Assembly: GCA_905250125.1 (NCBI GenBank)
Contig: CAJNOL010000166.1
Location: forward strand, 1-64,000
DNA: 64,000 bases
Origin: Rotaria sordida
Taxonomy: Eukaryota > Rotifera > Eurotatoria > Philodinida > Philodinidae
Reading direction: 5' to 3'
Below the pieces are notes generated by a model. The model saw nothing but the letters and a program-made list of their open reading frames with translations, was not told the origin of the DNA and searched no databases. Shown in pieces: positions 39,086 through 51,132 of the stretch. Every line of letters begins with the position of its first letter. The first letter of the stretch is position 1. The position numbers and the translations under genes are program-made.

Positions 39086-42000
39086 ATGGCTAGTGGACAG
39101 ACTTCAAGTTTACTTATTGATAATGTACAAAAAATTTTATCAGTTTATGTACCAAACTATAATCATGATACTCTTAACAAATTGTTGACATTAATGGGTG
39201 TTAAATCACATGGAACAATAACTTGTATGAAAAAGAAATTTACCTCCGCCTCCCCCCCCCCCCCCCCCAAAAAAATAATTTTTATATTTATTTTCTAGTT
39301 TCTGATAATAAATCTCATCAAGCAGATTTTATTCGTATACCAAATGATGCACCTGTTATGCATGTTCAAGAATTCTTGAATCGACATTGGTTTGATGAAG
39401 TAGGTTATTTAGATTTCTTTTTGGAAAAGAATATATGTATATTTTTTTTAGCCTCCATCACTTGTCATATCAATAACTGGTGGTGCAAAAGAATATAATA
39501 TGAAACCAAGATTATTAAGAGCATTTCGACGTGGCCTTCTTAAAGTTGCTCGAACAACCGGTATGAAACAAGTGAAATAGTTTTAATGAGAAAATAACTA
39601 GGATATCAAACATTGCGTTTAAAAACTTCTTCTTGATGATTTTTGAAATTAGTCATCAAATTTGATATATATATATGAAAGAACTGTTAGATATTTAGTT
39701 AAGTCTTGTTTTCGTTGTATGAATTATTACATATGTTAATTATATAATGTGTCACAAAATGGGATAAATAATAGAGCGTAACTTTCTTGCTATGAATTTT
39801 TAAAATTTTTAATTGATGTCATTGAAAAAAAAAAATATTTTATTTCTATTGTTCAATTTTAGGTGCATGGATTATTACTGGTGGCATGAATACAGGTATT
39901 ATGAAACTTGTCGGTGAGATTGTGCAAATAAATCCTGATCGTTTTCGACCAATTCCTTTAATTGTAAGTATTATGTAATTAAAGGATTTTTTTAAAAATA
40001 ATCAAATAATATTAGGGTATTGCTACTTGGGGTTGTGTATCCGGTCGTCAGGATCTTGATGTACATGGCTCAAATGTACAGTATGCTAAATCACGTAGTA
40101 ATACAAAAGGTGAAGCACCACTTGAACCAAATCATACAAAATTTATTTTTGTTGATGATGGAAGTGAAAAAAAATATGGTCGAGAAATAGCTTTTCGAGC
40201 TAAACTTGAACAAGCTATATCTGGTGGATTTTTTTCATCAAAAGCTACAACAAATTCTTTAAATCAATATGCAAGTTTATGTGGAACTTCGTCTTTACGA
40301 CCAGAAAATTCAGGTTCATATAAAAATTTAATCTTGTTTGTTAATAATAATTTTTCTTTTGATATAGGTCCAGTACCTGTTGTTCTTCTTGTTGTCGAAG
40401 GTGGTCCAAATACAGTTCGAACAGGTAGAAAGAAAACAAAAAGATTATTTATTTAAAAAAAAAATAAATTAAAATTAAAATTTTTTATTTGTTTATAGTC
40501 AAGGAAGCTGTTGTTGAAAATAACATTCCAGCTGTTTTTCTCGAAGGAACAGGTCGTTGTTGTGATTTATTTGCTAAAGCATTCCGTCTTTATAATGAAT
40601 ATCGTACAAAAATTGAACCTGATGATGAAGCACCATCAAAGTAAATATGAAAAGAGAACTATTCATATATTCATATTAACTTCTAAAAGTTATTTGTTTT
40701 GAGATTTTAAAAATTTATTGAATAATTCTATTTCATAGGAATAATGTATCGGAAATAGAAATAATTCCATACAATGCGAGATTGAGTTCGAACATGAGTT
40801 TCAGAAGAGACGAAAAAAAAAATGTCGAATTCCTTTAGACCATATTAGCGACTTCTCAAGCAACTATAATTATATTTCTGTTGGAAAGAGCAATGTTAGA
40901 ACTACAAATTTTGTACTAGATGCATTTTTTCAGAACCGATTTATAGAGGAGGAAAAACCAAAAACCCAACGTCTTTGTAAAAAGCTCTGGTAACGTTTTT
41001 GCAACTGTGAACATCGGTATTTTTCGATTAATTCGGACTACGTAGACCGAATTTTATTAAAAAATATACAGAAATATAGCTCATAAAAAACATCTTTTAG
41101 ATTTATTTCGAACTGGTTAATTAAAACGATTTGAAAAATGAAATTTTCTAAAATGAAGTCTTTTACTAGAACTATGGATTTCCAAAAACATTAGTTACCA
41201 TCTCAAGAAACTATGCATAACTTTAATTCTTTTTGCGTTATTTGTTCGAACTATGTCGAATCATAGAAACTTAGCAGAAATAAATTATTTCATCTCTTTT
41301 TTAAAAATCAATACTTTAGTATAAAAATCAAGAGCAAATTTAACTTCCAAATCACCATTGAAAAAGCCATTCGTTATGCTACAAAAATCATCATTAAACA
41401 TATTTTTGCTGGATGGTGTAGTTGCAAGAGCTTTTCTTAAAGGTGTATTTGATTTTCGGTTTTTCCTCCGTTTCAAGCTTCTTCTAAAAAAAATATGTCT
41501 GATACAAGATTTTCTCTTTCCAGGAAAAACATATTTGATTAACTTAGAAATCGTCAATATGATCCGGTAGAGTTGACATTTTTTCAAGGAGGTAAATGCA
41601 GTATTTGAGCACCGGATTTTACTATAAGATGCTGTAGTGCTCATACATATTTGGAATTAGACTAGAAATGAAAGGAATAGGTATGAGTGAGAATTATACT
41701 ATTTTAATTTGATTTTTTAAATCAAGACAAGATTATTTTTCGACAATAATGGTTTTTAAATAAAACTTGACTAACGGCTTTCAGGGTCGAGAAGCCCCAA
41801 ATGGCTACTCGATTTTTCCAGCCAGTGGAAGCCTATTTCAAACGAATAGCTGAACTTTGTAAATCGTGAGTAAGCAGCAGGAAATAGGCTTCTACTCATC
41901 GAAAAAACTTCGCACTCAAGAATTTCGAAAAACCGATTAGAGATTCAGATTCCTCGACTTCAGAACACGTTTAGTCAAGTTTTATTTAAAAACTGTTATT

Positions 42001-45000
42001 TTCGAAAAATAATCTTGTCTTGATTGAAAAAATCGAATTAAAAGAGTATAACTCTCACTGATAATCATCACTTTAATTTCTAATTTAATTCCAAATATGT
42101 ATCAACACTACAACACCAAAACAAAAATGCTGTGGATTTCAAATGTCCATTTTTCCTCTTGCGTTTTTTTGCATTTCTTTTCCAACACATATTATTGATA
42201 GCATAAAAAAGAATACGATTCTTGTGATGAATTTTGATTGAAAACCAAATCTATTTTCTTTTGTTTTAGTATTGATCCAAATATTTTAACAAAACGTTAT
42301 GATGAATTAAAAATAAGACTCCGTGAAGAACTTAAAGAAGAACTTGGTGCAATTAGTAACTCAAATGAAAGACCAAGTACAGCGGATATTGGTACACGTT
42401 CTATTGATAGAACCGATTATTTTGAATTAGTTTATGAATGTATTCATACTCGAAGAAATTTTTTAAATGTAATCAGTCTTAGTTCACGTCAATCAGTTGA
42501 ACCTGATATTGATTTAGTTATTTTACAAGCTCTATTAAATGGTTAGGAAAAAGAACATATATATATATATATTAAATTAATTTATTATTTATTTTAACAA
42601 AAAAAAATTTGTTTATTTAGCTACTTCTGGTATTGGAGGATGTAAAACAAATATGCAACGAAAACGTGAACAACTTCATTTAGCATTAGAATGGAATCGT
42701 GTGGATATAGCTCGAAATTATATTATGAGAAATGAAGCAGATTGGGTAAAGAAAAAAAAATACGAAATAAATTTCTTTTGAAAAATTCTTTTCTATTTTA
42801 TGTTTGCTTGTTTTTTCTATTATTATTTATATTAGAATATTGATTTAAATGATTTATTTTTATTGGCACTTGTCCGCAATCAAACAGCATTTGTCGAATT
42901 ATTTCTTGAACATGATTTTTCATTAACTGATTTATTTCGTGATGTTGATAAACTTCTTACACTTTATAATTATGAAAAAAAAGAAGTAAATTAATTTTAA
43001 TTACACATCTTTTTTTTTAAAACTTTTATTTTATAGACTGGTGGTTTAATACAATCTTCTCACGATGCATTACGAACATTATATAAAGAAAGAATTCAAC
43101 CATTAATAGGAGATTTTTTTGAAGTTGATACTGCACTTGCTCAAAAAGATTTAACATTAAATCCTGAATCTAAAAATGAAATTGACGATGAAATAAGTGG
43201 TTGTTGTGGTCGAAGACGGTATCATAGTCCTCCAGGAATTAATCATCGTGGTAGTGTACATTCAGAAGGTATGTTTTATACGTATTTGTTAAAAGAGTAT
43301 ATCTTCGAAATTTTTATCAAAGATAATTTTTTATTTTCTCAGTTAATTAAAATGTTCAAAATGATAAAATTGTGTAGGCAAAATATTCATTGTGCATGTT
43401 GAAGTGATAGTTTTTTTTTATGCATGAATTTGATTGCATTCGAATATTTCAATTTGTCTGAGATACGAATGAATTGATAAATATCCGCTTGAAATAAATA
43501 ATATGAATAATCTTATTTCGTATAATTTATTGAAGAAAAACTAAATAGGAGGTCAAAGTGTCGGTCTGATCCAAAATTCTTCTCATTAATCTTTATAAAA
43601 AGTCGTATGTCTGTAAAATACTTGGTACACTCCATAGTGCTTAGTGGTATGTATTTTCATCATACAGCTCTAGGATTCTGTTCAGCAAGATGGTGTCGAA
43701 AAATGATCGACATTTATGAAAAAAACAATGATTAGTTAAAAGTGGATCAGAGGTTCTATTGAGCATTCAGCACTGTCGTCTTATTGAACACTACGTTTTA
43801 TTGAAAATGCATGCTGCTAAGGACGACGGAGTGTACCAACTTTTTATAGGGTTTCTTAGTTTTTCGGGAAATTAATGGGAAGAGTTTGAGCTTGGATCAC
43901 AAGCCCTGTATCGCTTTCGGCCTAATGAGGAAATATCTCCAAGTATCAAACCGTTTTTCGATTGAGACGATATTCATTTGATGAGTACTAGTTCCGAGCC
44001 TTTGTTTTTGAGATATCGAAATTTTACTGGATTTTCAAGAAAAAAATCTGTGGTTCCCCTCAGGTCACATGATAGTTTCGACTTCAAATGTTCCACAAAT
44101 AAAGTTCTTAATAAGATTACTTGATTGTGTAAGTTTTAACTTTTCTATTATTTCCTTTCTAGAGATGTAAATACATGAACCAAATTCCTTTTGATACATA
44201 AGAGAATTTCGAATATTCAATATTTCAGGATAGAAGATACTAGAAAAGTTATCATTTGACCAATAAACTAATCTCATTGAAAATTTTGTTCGTGAAAAGT
44301 TTGAAGCCGAAACTGTCACAGTTTTTTAATTGAAAAACTCAGTAAAATTTCGATATCTCAAGAACAAAGGCTTGAAACTAGTACTCGTCAAATGAGTATC
44401 GTCTCGGTCAAGAAGTGATTTGACAGTTGTAGAGATTCCTTTCATGAGTCAAAAGATTATCGAAACTTTGCATCGAGCCATAATTCATATAACCAAACAA
44501 AAATGATTTTTAAATATGATTTGAATACCACATTGTATCCGAAATCTCAGTATATATATATATATTATTTATGTATTTTAATTAATGTTCTATTTAAAGG
44601 ATCAACAGCTGGTTCTGGTACTATTATGGATGCTGATAGAGAACTTTTTTTGTGGTCAGTAATAGCAGGTCGACGAGATTTAGCAGTACTATTTTGGTCT
44701 CGTGGCAAGAATAAAATATGTAAATGGAAATTTTTCTTCTTAATTATCATAGATAGAAAAAATATATAAATATGTCTTAGGTGCTGCATTAATTGCCACA
44801 TTAATATATAAACTCCATGCTCGTGACGAGAATGATACTAGTTACAAACAATCAATTGAAGAATTTGAGGGTTTCGCTGTACAAATGCTTGACAAACTTT
44901 ATCAAGCAAATTCTAAAGCATGTTTAAAAGCAATTATACGACAAATTCCAGCTTATGGTAATGCAACATGGTTAGAATTAGCTGTTGCAGCTGATGCTAA

Positions 45001-48000
45001 ACAATTTATTGCTCAACGAGCTGTACAAGATCTATTCAATGATATTTGGTTTGTTAGAAATAAATATTCGTGAAAAAAAAATATAATAATAAAAGGTTAA
45101 TCTTTCATATAGGTATGGATATATTAATGAACGAGCATCTCATATAACAATCATTTTTTCTACATTTATGATTTTGTGTAGTGGTTTTCTTCCTTACAAT
45201 AAACAATTAGTTACAGCAGATGATAAAAAAGCAATTGATGTATGTATGATAATTAACTTTCAGGTGTTTACAATAAATGATCTCTTTTTTTTTAAATTTC
45301 TAGGATACAATTAATAAACCACATTTCTTTGACAGACAAACATCAAAACAAAAACGGATTGCAGATAGGTATTGAATATAAGATTCTATTCGTTAAAGTT
45401 CTTTTTTTTGTTCTTCGAAACATTTGAAAATGAAAAAGATTATTTATTAATTATTATTTTATTTGTTGGAGACTTGTATTTATGATACATATATCATCAT
45501 ATATAATCAAATTGATGATTTTTCGAAAATGATAGAAGAAATTCTTCTTATTTTTCTTTCTGTATTCATTATTTTCGTCAATTTTTAATTACAATACTTC
45601 TCACCTTTCAACATTATAAAATAATCCATTCTAGACGTTTTGACAGTTTCATTTATAAAAACTAATATTCACTTCGAAATATAATGTACTCTTCTATTTT
45701 TTGAATAACTTTTGATAGGAACATCATAGAGGTCTGCGATTTTCATTATTCAAGAGAAGAGATCTGGTACTACTATTGAAGTATATCGAAATTTGGTTGA
45801 TCAGCAATCGATCAATCAAATTTCAATATACTTCGATGGCTCCGAGAGTCTTCTGTCGTGAATAGTGAAAATTACAGATCTCTATGGTGTTTCTATCAAA
45901 AGTTATGCAAAAAGCAACTGATAAACTGTTTTTTCTTCATTCAAGTGTCTCTCGATTTATAATAAACAATTGTAGGACTCATTATACTATATGATTTCTG
46001 AAATATTTCATTTATCATATAACTAATAACCTTCATTTCCATCTTTACTTGAGTTCATTATATTCAATTACTTTTTTTTTTGTATTGTCACTTTTCTAGG
46101 CCTACAGATGCAATTCAAATGAGGTTGTTGTTACCAAAGATAAAGGATGTAGATGATACTTCTGACAGGTTTGTCAAGTTTGACTGATGATTTGTAGATA
46201 AAAAAATATAATACTAACAGCTACTTATATTCGCAATGATTGCTTGTTTTTTTTAATTAACACTAGTTTATACGCTAGAAGTAGATAGAAAAAATAATAA
46301 TGATTCGTTTTATTTTATTCTTCTAGGACACGAAGTGCAATTTCTCAATATTTTTGCAATATAACTACATTTATACGTGCTCCATATGTTAAATATCTTT
46401 ATAACTTAGTAAGTATTCAACTAGATAAAAATTGTTTCTATTTTTTTTTCTTGTTTCAAGAGAATATTTCACTTTGAAAATTAATTTACTTATAATTTCA
46501 TTTAATATTATTATTTATTTTGTTTTGTTTTGTTTTTCTTCTATTTTTAGTATGCTCATATGATTTTTTTATTACTTTTCTCCTATGTAATATTGTGTGA
46601 CTTTTTTCCACTTTATAATTTTCCAGTGGATACATGTGCACCATTTAGTAATTCAGAAAATCGTGAAGACTCTATTAGTGGCAAAGATGATAATGAACCA
46701 ATTACAACTAATTTGTGGACTGGAAACGCGCATAATACTAGTAAATCAGTTTCATATGGATTTCAACGGCGTAAACGACCGGCTGCTACTGAAATCATAC
46801 TTGTCATATGGGTATTTACATTAGTTTGCGAAGAAATTCGACAGGTAATTTATTTGAATATATCTATAAATATATATATATATATAATCTATTATCTATA
46901 TAGTTATTTACAATAGAAGCACAATCAACACGAAATGCTGTTATAGCTTATTTTAAAACTTTTTGGAATAAATTAGATGTTTTGGCTTTAGTTTTATTTT
47001 TCGTCGGTTTTGCACTTCGATATATTCCAACATCACAATGTTTTTGTGCAGCACGTATTGTTTTATCAGTTGATTTATCAATTTGGTTTATACGTTCATT
47101 GGATCTGTTTGCTGCTGTAAAACGACTTGGACCTAAACTTGTTATGATTGGTGAAATGGTAAATAATCTAATTGATTTTGTAAAACATGATCTGAAAGGA
47201 GTGTCATAATATATAGGATAGAAATTTGCACTCTTCCTTCTGGATCCTCATAGACTGTGACTGTCACTAGCTAGAGTTCATCACAGGTCGTAATTAGAAC
47301 CCATCGAGTTCGGATCCAGAAAGTTTTGGACCCGATGAGCTCTAGTCATCACAGACGCTGAAGAGAGAATGTGACAAATATTGTTGATGTATGATCATAG
47401 ATCGTATATCAATAATGGCTTGTTACAATTTATTAGCTACTTCCTTATTGTATTTCTAGAGAATTAAGTAAAAGGAGGATGAAGAAATGTGTCTCAAGAT
47501 AGACAGAAAAAAATAATCTTCCTATGATTAGCAACAATATCTACATCATGTTTTACAAGTTAATCTCGTAGGAATTTCCCTAATAGCTTTTGTTTTTGCA
47601 TCTTCTACTTGATGTGCTTTTGTTATATTTTTTCAAGGTACATGATTTGAAATTTTTCATGTTAATGTTCTTTGTATTTATCTTGGCGTTTGGCGTACCA
47701 TTTTATGGTTTAGTATATGGTGTACAAGAATTTTCTCGACATTTACCACGTAAAATTATAAATCTTGCTTATTGGCAAATATTTGGTGAATTACAAGCCT
47801 TAGATACATTTGAAAGTATGAGAATATAACGAAAAAAAGACTTTTAATTGAATAATATTATGATTATTTTTTTTTTTGTTGTTCATCTTTATTAAGAAAA
47901 TTATGAACCAAATGGTTATGCAGCGTTTATTTTATTGGTTGCTTATATGACAATTGTTAGTATACTCTTGGTTAATCTACTTATTGCTATGTTCAGGTAT

Positions 48001-49882
48001 TGAAAAGCAAATGAGAAAAATAAATATTGATTGTAAAAATTTCAAACAATTCGATGATTATGAATTATGTTGAACGAAAATGAGTTCCATATGATTTTAT
48101 TAGAATTTGTTTTTTAATTTTTGGACTGATTTCTAGTAATATAAGACGTTCTTTTTTTTCCACTATCTTCAAAAAAAACAATCATCGATAGTCTATATGT
48201 ACCAAAATCATTTCTACCAATCTAAATAATGTTTAACTTAAATTGTACGTTTTATTTTAATCTAGTAATACTTTCGATCGTCTTCAACATGATACAGATC
48301 GTATCTGGAAATTTCAACGATATTCATTAATATGTGAATATCTATCACGTCCATCATTACCACCACCTTTCATTTTCTTCTCTCATGTTTGGCGATTAAC
48401 ATTATCTATTTTGGCACGGTGTTGTAAATCATCTTCTATTCAAACTAAATATCAAGAACATTTGGATCGAATAAGATATAGTAAAGATATAATTATTGTT
48501 TTTTTTAAATAAATTATTTGATGTTTTTATCTTGTTTTTTTTAGAAATTTCACTTGATGACAAAAGTGCAGCAAATATTGAAATAGCTGAAGATGCACTT
48601 GGTGATGAAGTTTATTATAATTTTTTAAAAATTGGAAGAAAAGCATTTGATGACACTGATCTAGATGAAGAACGAGTGTAAGTAATAAGCTTAAATCAAG
48701 TATTACTAGTATTATACAGAATTGGCCAAAAAAAAATATGAGGCCAACGTATTTTTGATTTTTTTTCCATGATGTCAAGCATTAAATCTAAATAGTAATT
48801 TGAATAATCAATAAAATTCTCTATCAAATGCATAAAAGAACTATGATAGACAACTTTCTGAAAAATTACATACGGTAATTCTCAGAAGACTATGTAGAAA
48901 TTAGTTCTGAAGAGTATCATCTTAAAGAGCATAAGATCCTGAATAAAATGCGATGTTGCTGCATTTTCTGCGACTCTCTTTTAAAAAGTTATAAGCATCA
49001 CAAAAAAACAAAACAATGTGTTTTTTTTAGCAATGCTATAATAAATTTCGCTTTGTGATGCTTATAAATTTTTAAGAGAAAGTCACAGGAAATGCGGCAA
49101 CTTCTCGTTTTATTCAGAATTAGATGAGAAACTCTTCCAAAGTAATGTTCACACAGTCTACTGAGAACTAATGTGTGCGGTTTTTCAAAAACCTTCCTCT
49201 TGTAGTCCTTGTATAATATTTCAGTATGCAATGCATTTGATAGAAAACTTCATTGACTATTCAAATCATTATTTAGATTTGAGTTAAATGCTTGGTATCG
49301 TAAGAAAAAAAAAAACTCAAAAATACTTTGATCTTATATACATTTGACCAGTACTATATATGTTTAGTCAATCACCACAAGACAATATATTAAATAAAAT
49401 TCGCGCACTTGAAAATCGTATACAACTAATGAATACTCAAGTAAGAATCTATATGTTTTTTGCATTTATTTCATATGAAAAAAATTTTTATCTAGCAAGT
49501 TCATATGTGTGAATATCTTGAACATTTGATGGATGGTTTAAAAGCTATGGGTGGTGATCGTATCAAAGTACCTCAACGACGTCGTTTAGATCCTGAAGAA
49601 TCATGTATGTTTATAGTTATATAATTTCTATTTTACACTAGTCATGTTTCTATAAACAAATGAAATAAGAAAAGAAAAACAAAAGAAAGAAAAGAAAAAA
49701 TTTTCTTTTATATTAAAATAGTTGATGATACAAACAATAATATTGATCAATCAAAACAAAATTATCGACGAGAATCATTAATAGATGATGATCGTCCTCG
49801 TTCAAATTCTAATCCTGATGAACAACAATCACAAATGATTAATCTTTTTTCTTCTCGCAGACACGTAATTAAATGCTATTAA
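39086..49882 (+). CDS. TRPM (melastatin-type) cation channel
   Basis: Twenty-six exons close in phase to about 1324 residues: 39086-39224, 39299-39399, 39452-39560, 39863-39963, 40016-40313, 40368-40424, 40499-40640, 42270-42541, 42621-42745, 42836-42985, 43037-43268, 44600-44719, 44781-45048, 45113-45239, 45304-45368, 46100-46168, 46327-46408, 46551-46844, 46904-47158, 47638-47815, 47897-47996, 48266-48480, 48545-48677, 49368-49440, 49496-49604, 49722-49882. The N-terminal SLOG/melastatin region has SLVISITGGAKEYNMKPRLL and ARTTGAWIITGGMNTGIMKL. Later, LEWNRVDIAR and WLELAVAADAKQFIAQ follow the family. S1-S6 span about residues 820-1098, with pore YWQIFGELQALDTFE and NLLIAMFSNTF. The TRP box is IWKFQRY, followed by a short coiled-coil tail. 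No C-terminal kinase or Nudix domain. An alternative last exon is described separately. Confidence 0.95.
39249..39268. repeat. C17 homopolymer in TRPM intron 1
   Basis: A run of 17 C residues (39252-39268), preceded by CCTCCGCCT, lies 27 bases after the first donor, in DNA that is otherwise strongly AT-rich. Confidence 0.8.
41631..42114. mobile_element. Large palindromic element in TRPM intron 7
   Basis: The outer arms read CATACATATTTGGAATTA on the left (about 41641) and its reverse complement near 42090-42107. Inside them lie matching blocks such as CAAGACAAGATTATTTTTCG and TTTTTAAATAAAACTTGACTA, present at 41724-41775 and inverted at 41972-42026. Arms total over 200 bases each, separated by a small centre. 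No coding frame. A fold-back MITE is the best reading. Confidence 0.7.
43560..43900. mobile_element. Diverged inverted-repeat element in TRPM intron 11 (first)
   Basis: The left side has TGATCCAAAATTCTTCTCATTAAT then TTGGTACACTCC; the right side has the inverted GGAGTGTACCAACTTTTTATA and ATTAATGGGAAGAGTTTGAG then TTGGATCA. Matches are patchy, so the element is old. It is adjacent to a second inverted repeat. Confidence 0.45.
43921..44450. mobile_element. Inverted-repeat element in TRPM intron 11 (second)
   Basis: The left arm (about 43921-44035) includes GAGTACTAGTTCCGAGCC and TTGAGATATCGAAATTTTACTG. The right arm (about 44338-44450) carries their reverse complement, including CAGTAAAATTTCGATATCTC. 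Arms are about 115 bases around a 300-base centre without a meaningful frame. Confidence 0.65.
45695..45914. mobile_element. Palindromic element in TRPM intron 15
   Basis: Left end ATAACTTTTGATAGGAACA and right end TGTTTCTATCAAAAGTTAT are inverted copies. Matching continues inward through CATAGAGGTCTG / CAGATCTCTATG and GAAGTATATCGAAATTTG / CAAATTTCAATATACTTC, so nearly the whole 220 bases folds back on itself. Confidence 0.7.
48775..49296. mobile_element. Near-complete 520-bp palindrome in TRPM intron 23
   Basis: The left end reads AAATCTAAATAGTAATTTGAAT and CTCTATCAAATGCAT; the right end has the inverted ATGCATTTGATAGAAAA and ATTCAAATCATTATTTAGATTT. Further in, TATAAGCATCACAAA and TTTGTGATGCTTATAAA pair across a centre near 49020. 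Arms are about 220 bases with moderate divergence. No coding capacity. Confidence 0.75.
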
Positions 49883-50632
49883 AAAAATAAACTATGTGAT
49901 TATATCACGTTCTAACTTATATAATCAAAGCTTTGAATCATTAAATGCGATTTATAGTTTCATTAAAGATTGTTTACTACTTAATTTATAATTTGAAAGA
50001 GTATTTTTAAAAAAAGATTACTTGATTTTTCTTTTCTCTTTTTTCTTTTAAGTGATGACCTCACAGGTAGACGATGAACTTTTGTTCAATGCATATTGTC
50101 ATCCCGGCTTTCATTCGATATAATCAAATGCATGTATTACTAACTATTTACTATTGATCTTTACTTATTAACTGATTGATATATTAACATTTCAAATAAT
50201 CTTCTTATCATTATTATATAAAACAATGAATTAGATTTTGATGAATAATTTCAAAAAAACAAAATTTCAAAAATATTGATTAGTTTTTTCTTTATATATA
50301 TAGGAGTCAGGCTTTACGATTATACCAATGGGCAGCGATGTTTAAATTTGTATTCGATGGACAGTTTCTTATCAATACATGGAACTGAATCTTTTTTGTA
50401 TACATATTTGAAAAATCAATTATTATATTTGTTTATTTTTTTTTCTTCTATGAACTATTAATGTATATGAGATCTAATCGTATTTCTTGTCCACTGCTTT
50501 ATGTATTGTAAATTTTTTTTGTCCATGCTTCACTGAATTTCCTATGTGTCAAAATTTTTTGAATTTTCTGCTAAAATCTAGAATAACCTCGCTTATATTT
50601 ATGAACTATCTTCTTTTTTTTTGTTTTTTCAG
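49883..50632. other. TRPM 3' region with a candidate alternative last exon
   Basis: A GT donor lies inside the last TRPM exon after 49864 (CAC|GTAATT). A good acceptor TTTATATATATAG ends at 50303. Joining them keeps phase 0 and adds ESGFTIIPMGSDV then TAA (50304-50345). The alternative C-terminus would end in SDV, a class I PDZ-ligand-like tail. Otherwise the region is AT-rich, with the RBX2 acceptor at its right end. Confidence 0.35.
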
Positions 50633-51038
50633 ATGTCAGAAAATAGTCAAACATCTGCACAATCAACAAATGCAAATAATAATAGCAATCCAACATCAGA
50701 TACTGTTTCATCATCTGTTCCATTTACACTCAAACGTTGGAATCTTGTTGGTAAGTAATAAAATTTTTGTTTGTTTTTTTTTTGTTAAAAAATAACAAGA
50801 ATTATCATTAGGTATTTGGAGTTGGGATGTAGCTCATGATGTATGTGCTATATGTCGAACAGCTTTATCTGAATCTTGTCTACGTTGTCAAGCAGCAAGT
50901 AATCTTCAAGAATGTATTATTGTTTGGGGTACATGTAATCATTCATTTCATAATTGTTGTATGAGTCAATGGGTTAAACAACGAGCACAATGTCCACTTT
51001 GTCAAACAGATTGGGTTATTAATCGAATTGGACAATAA
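50633..51038 (+). CDS. RNF7: RING-box protein 2 (RBX2/RNF7/SAG)
   Basis: Two exons, 50633-50750 and 50812-51038, encode 114 residues. After a Ser/Asn-rich N-terminus, the core has RWNLVGIWSWDVAHDVCAIC, then CLRCQA, WGTCNHSFHNCCMSQWVK and CPLCQTDWVI ending NRIGQ. This is the RING-H2 of the RBX family. The HNCC spacing and WxVxRIG ending fit RBX2 (RNF7) better than RBX1. RBX2 is the catalytic RING subunit of CUL5-type cullin ligases, recruiting a ubiquitin or NEDD8 E2. The ATG follows directly after TTTTTTCAG, so the start sits at a splice or trans-splice acceptor. The gene converges on the aldolase-like gene, 94 bases away. Confidence 0.95.
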
Positions 51039-51132
51039 TTATGTTTAAAAAAAAAATTTATACATATTTTTTTTTCTTTCTTCTGCGTTTATATATTTTA
51101 AAAAAAAAGGAGAATAAAAGAATGAATCATTA

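Noticed and set aside
38477-49296. A single transposon family for all palindromes
   Set aside because: The end sequences differ (AGAGTGTCC, CATACATATTTGG, CGAGTACTAGT, ATAACTTTTGATAG, AAATCTAAATA), so they are treated as separate elements.
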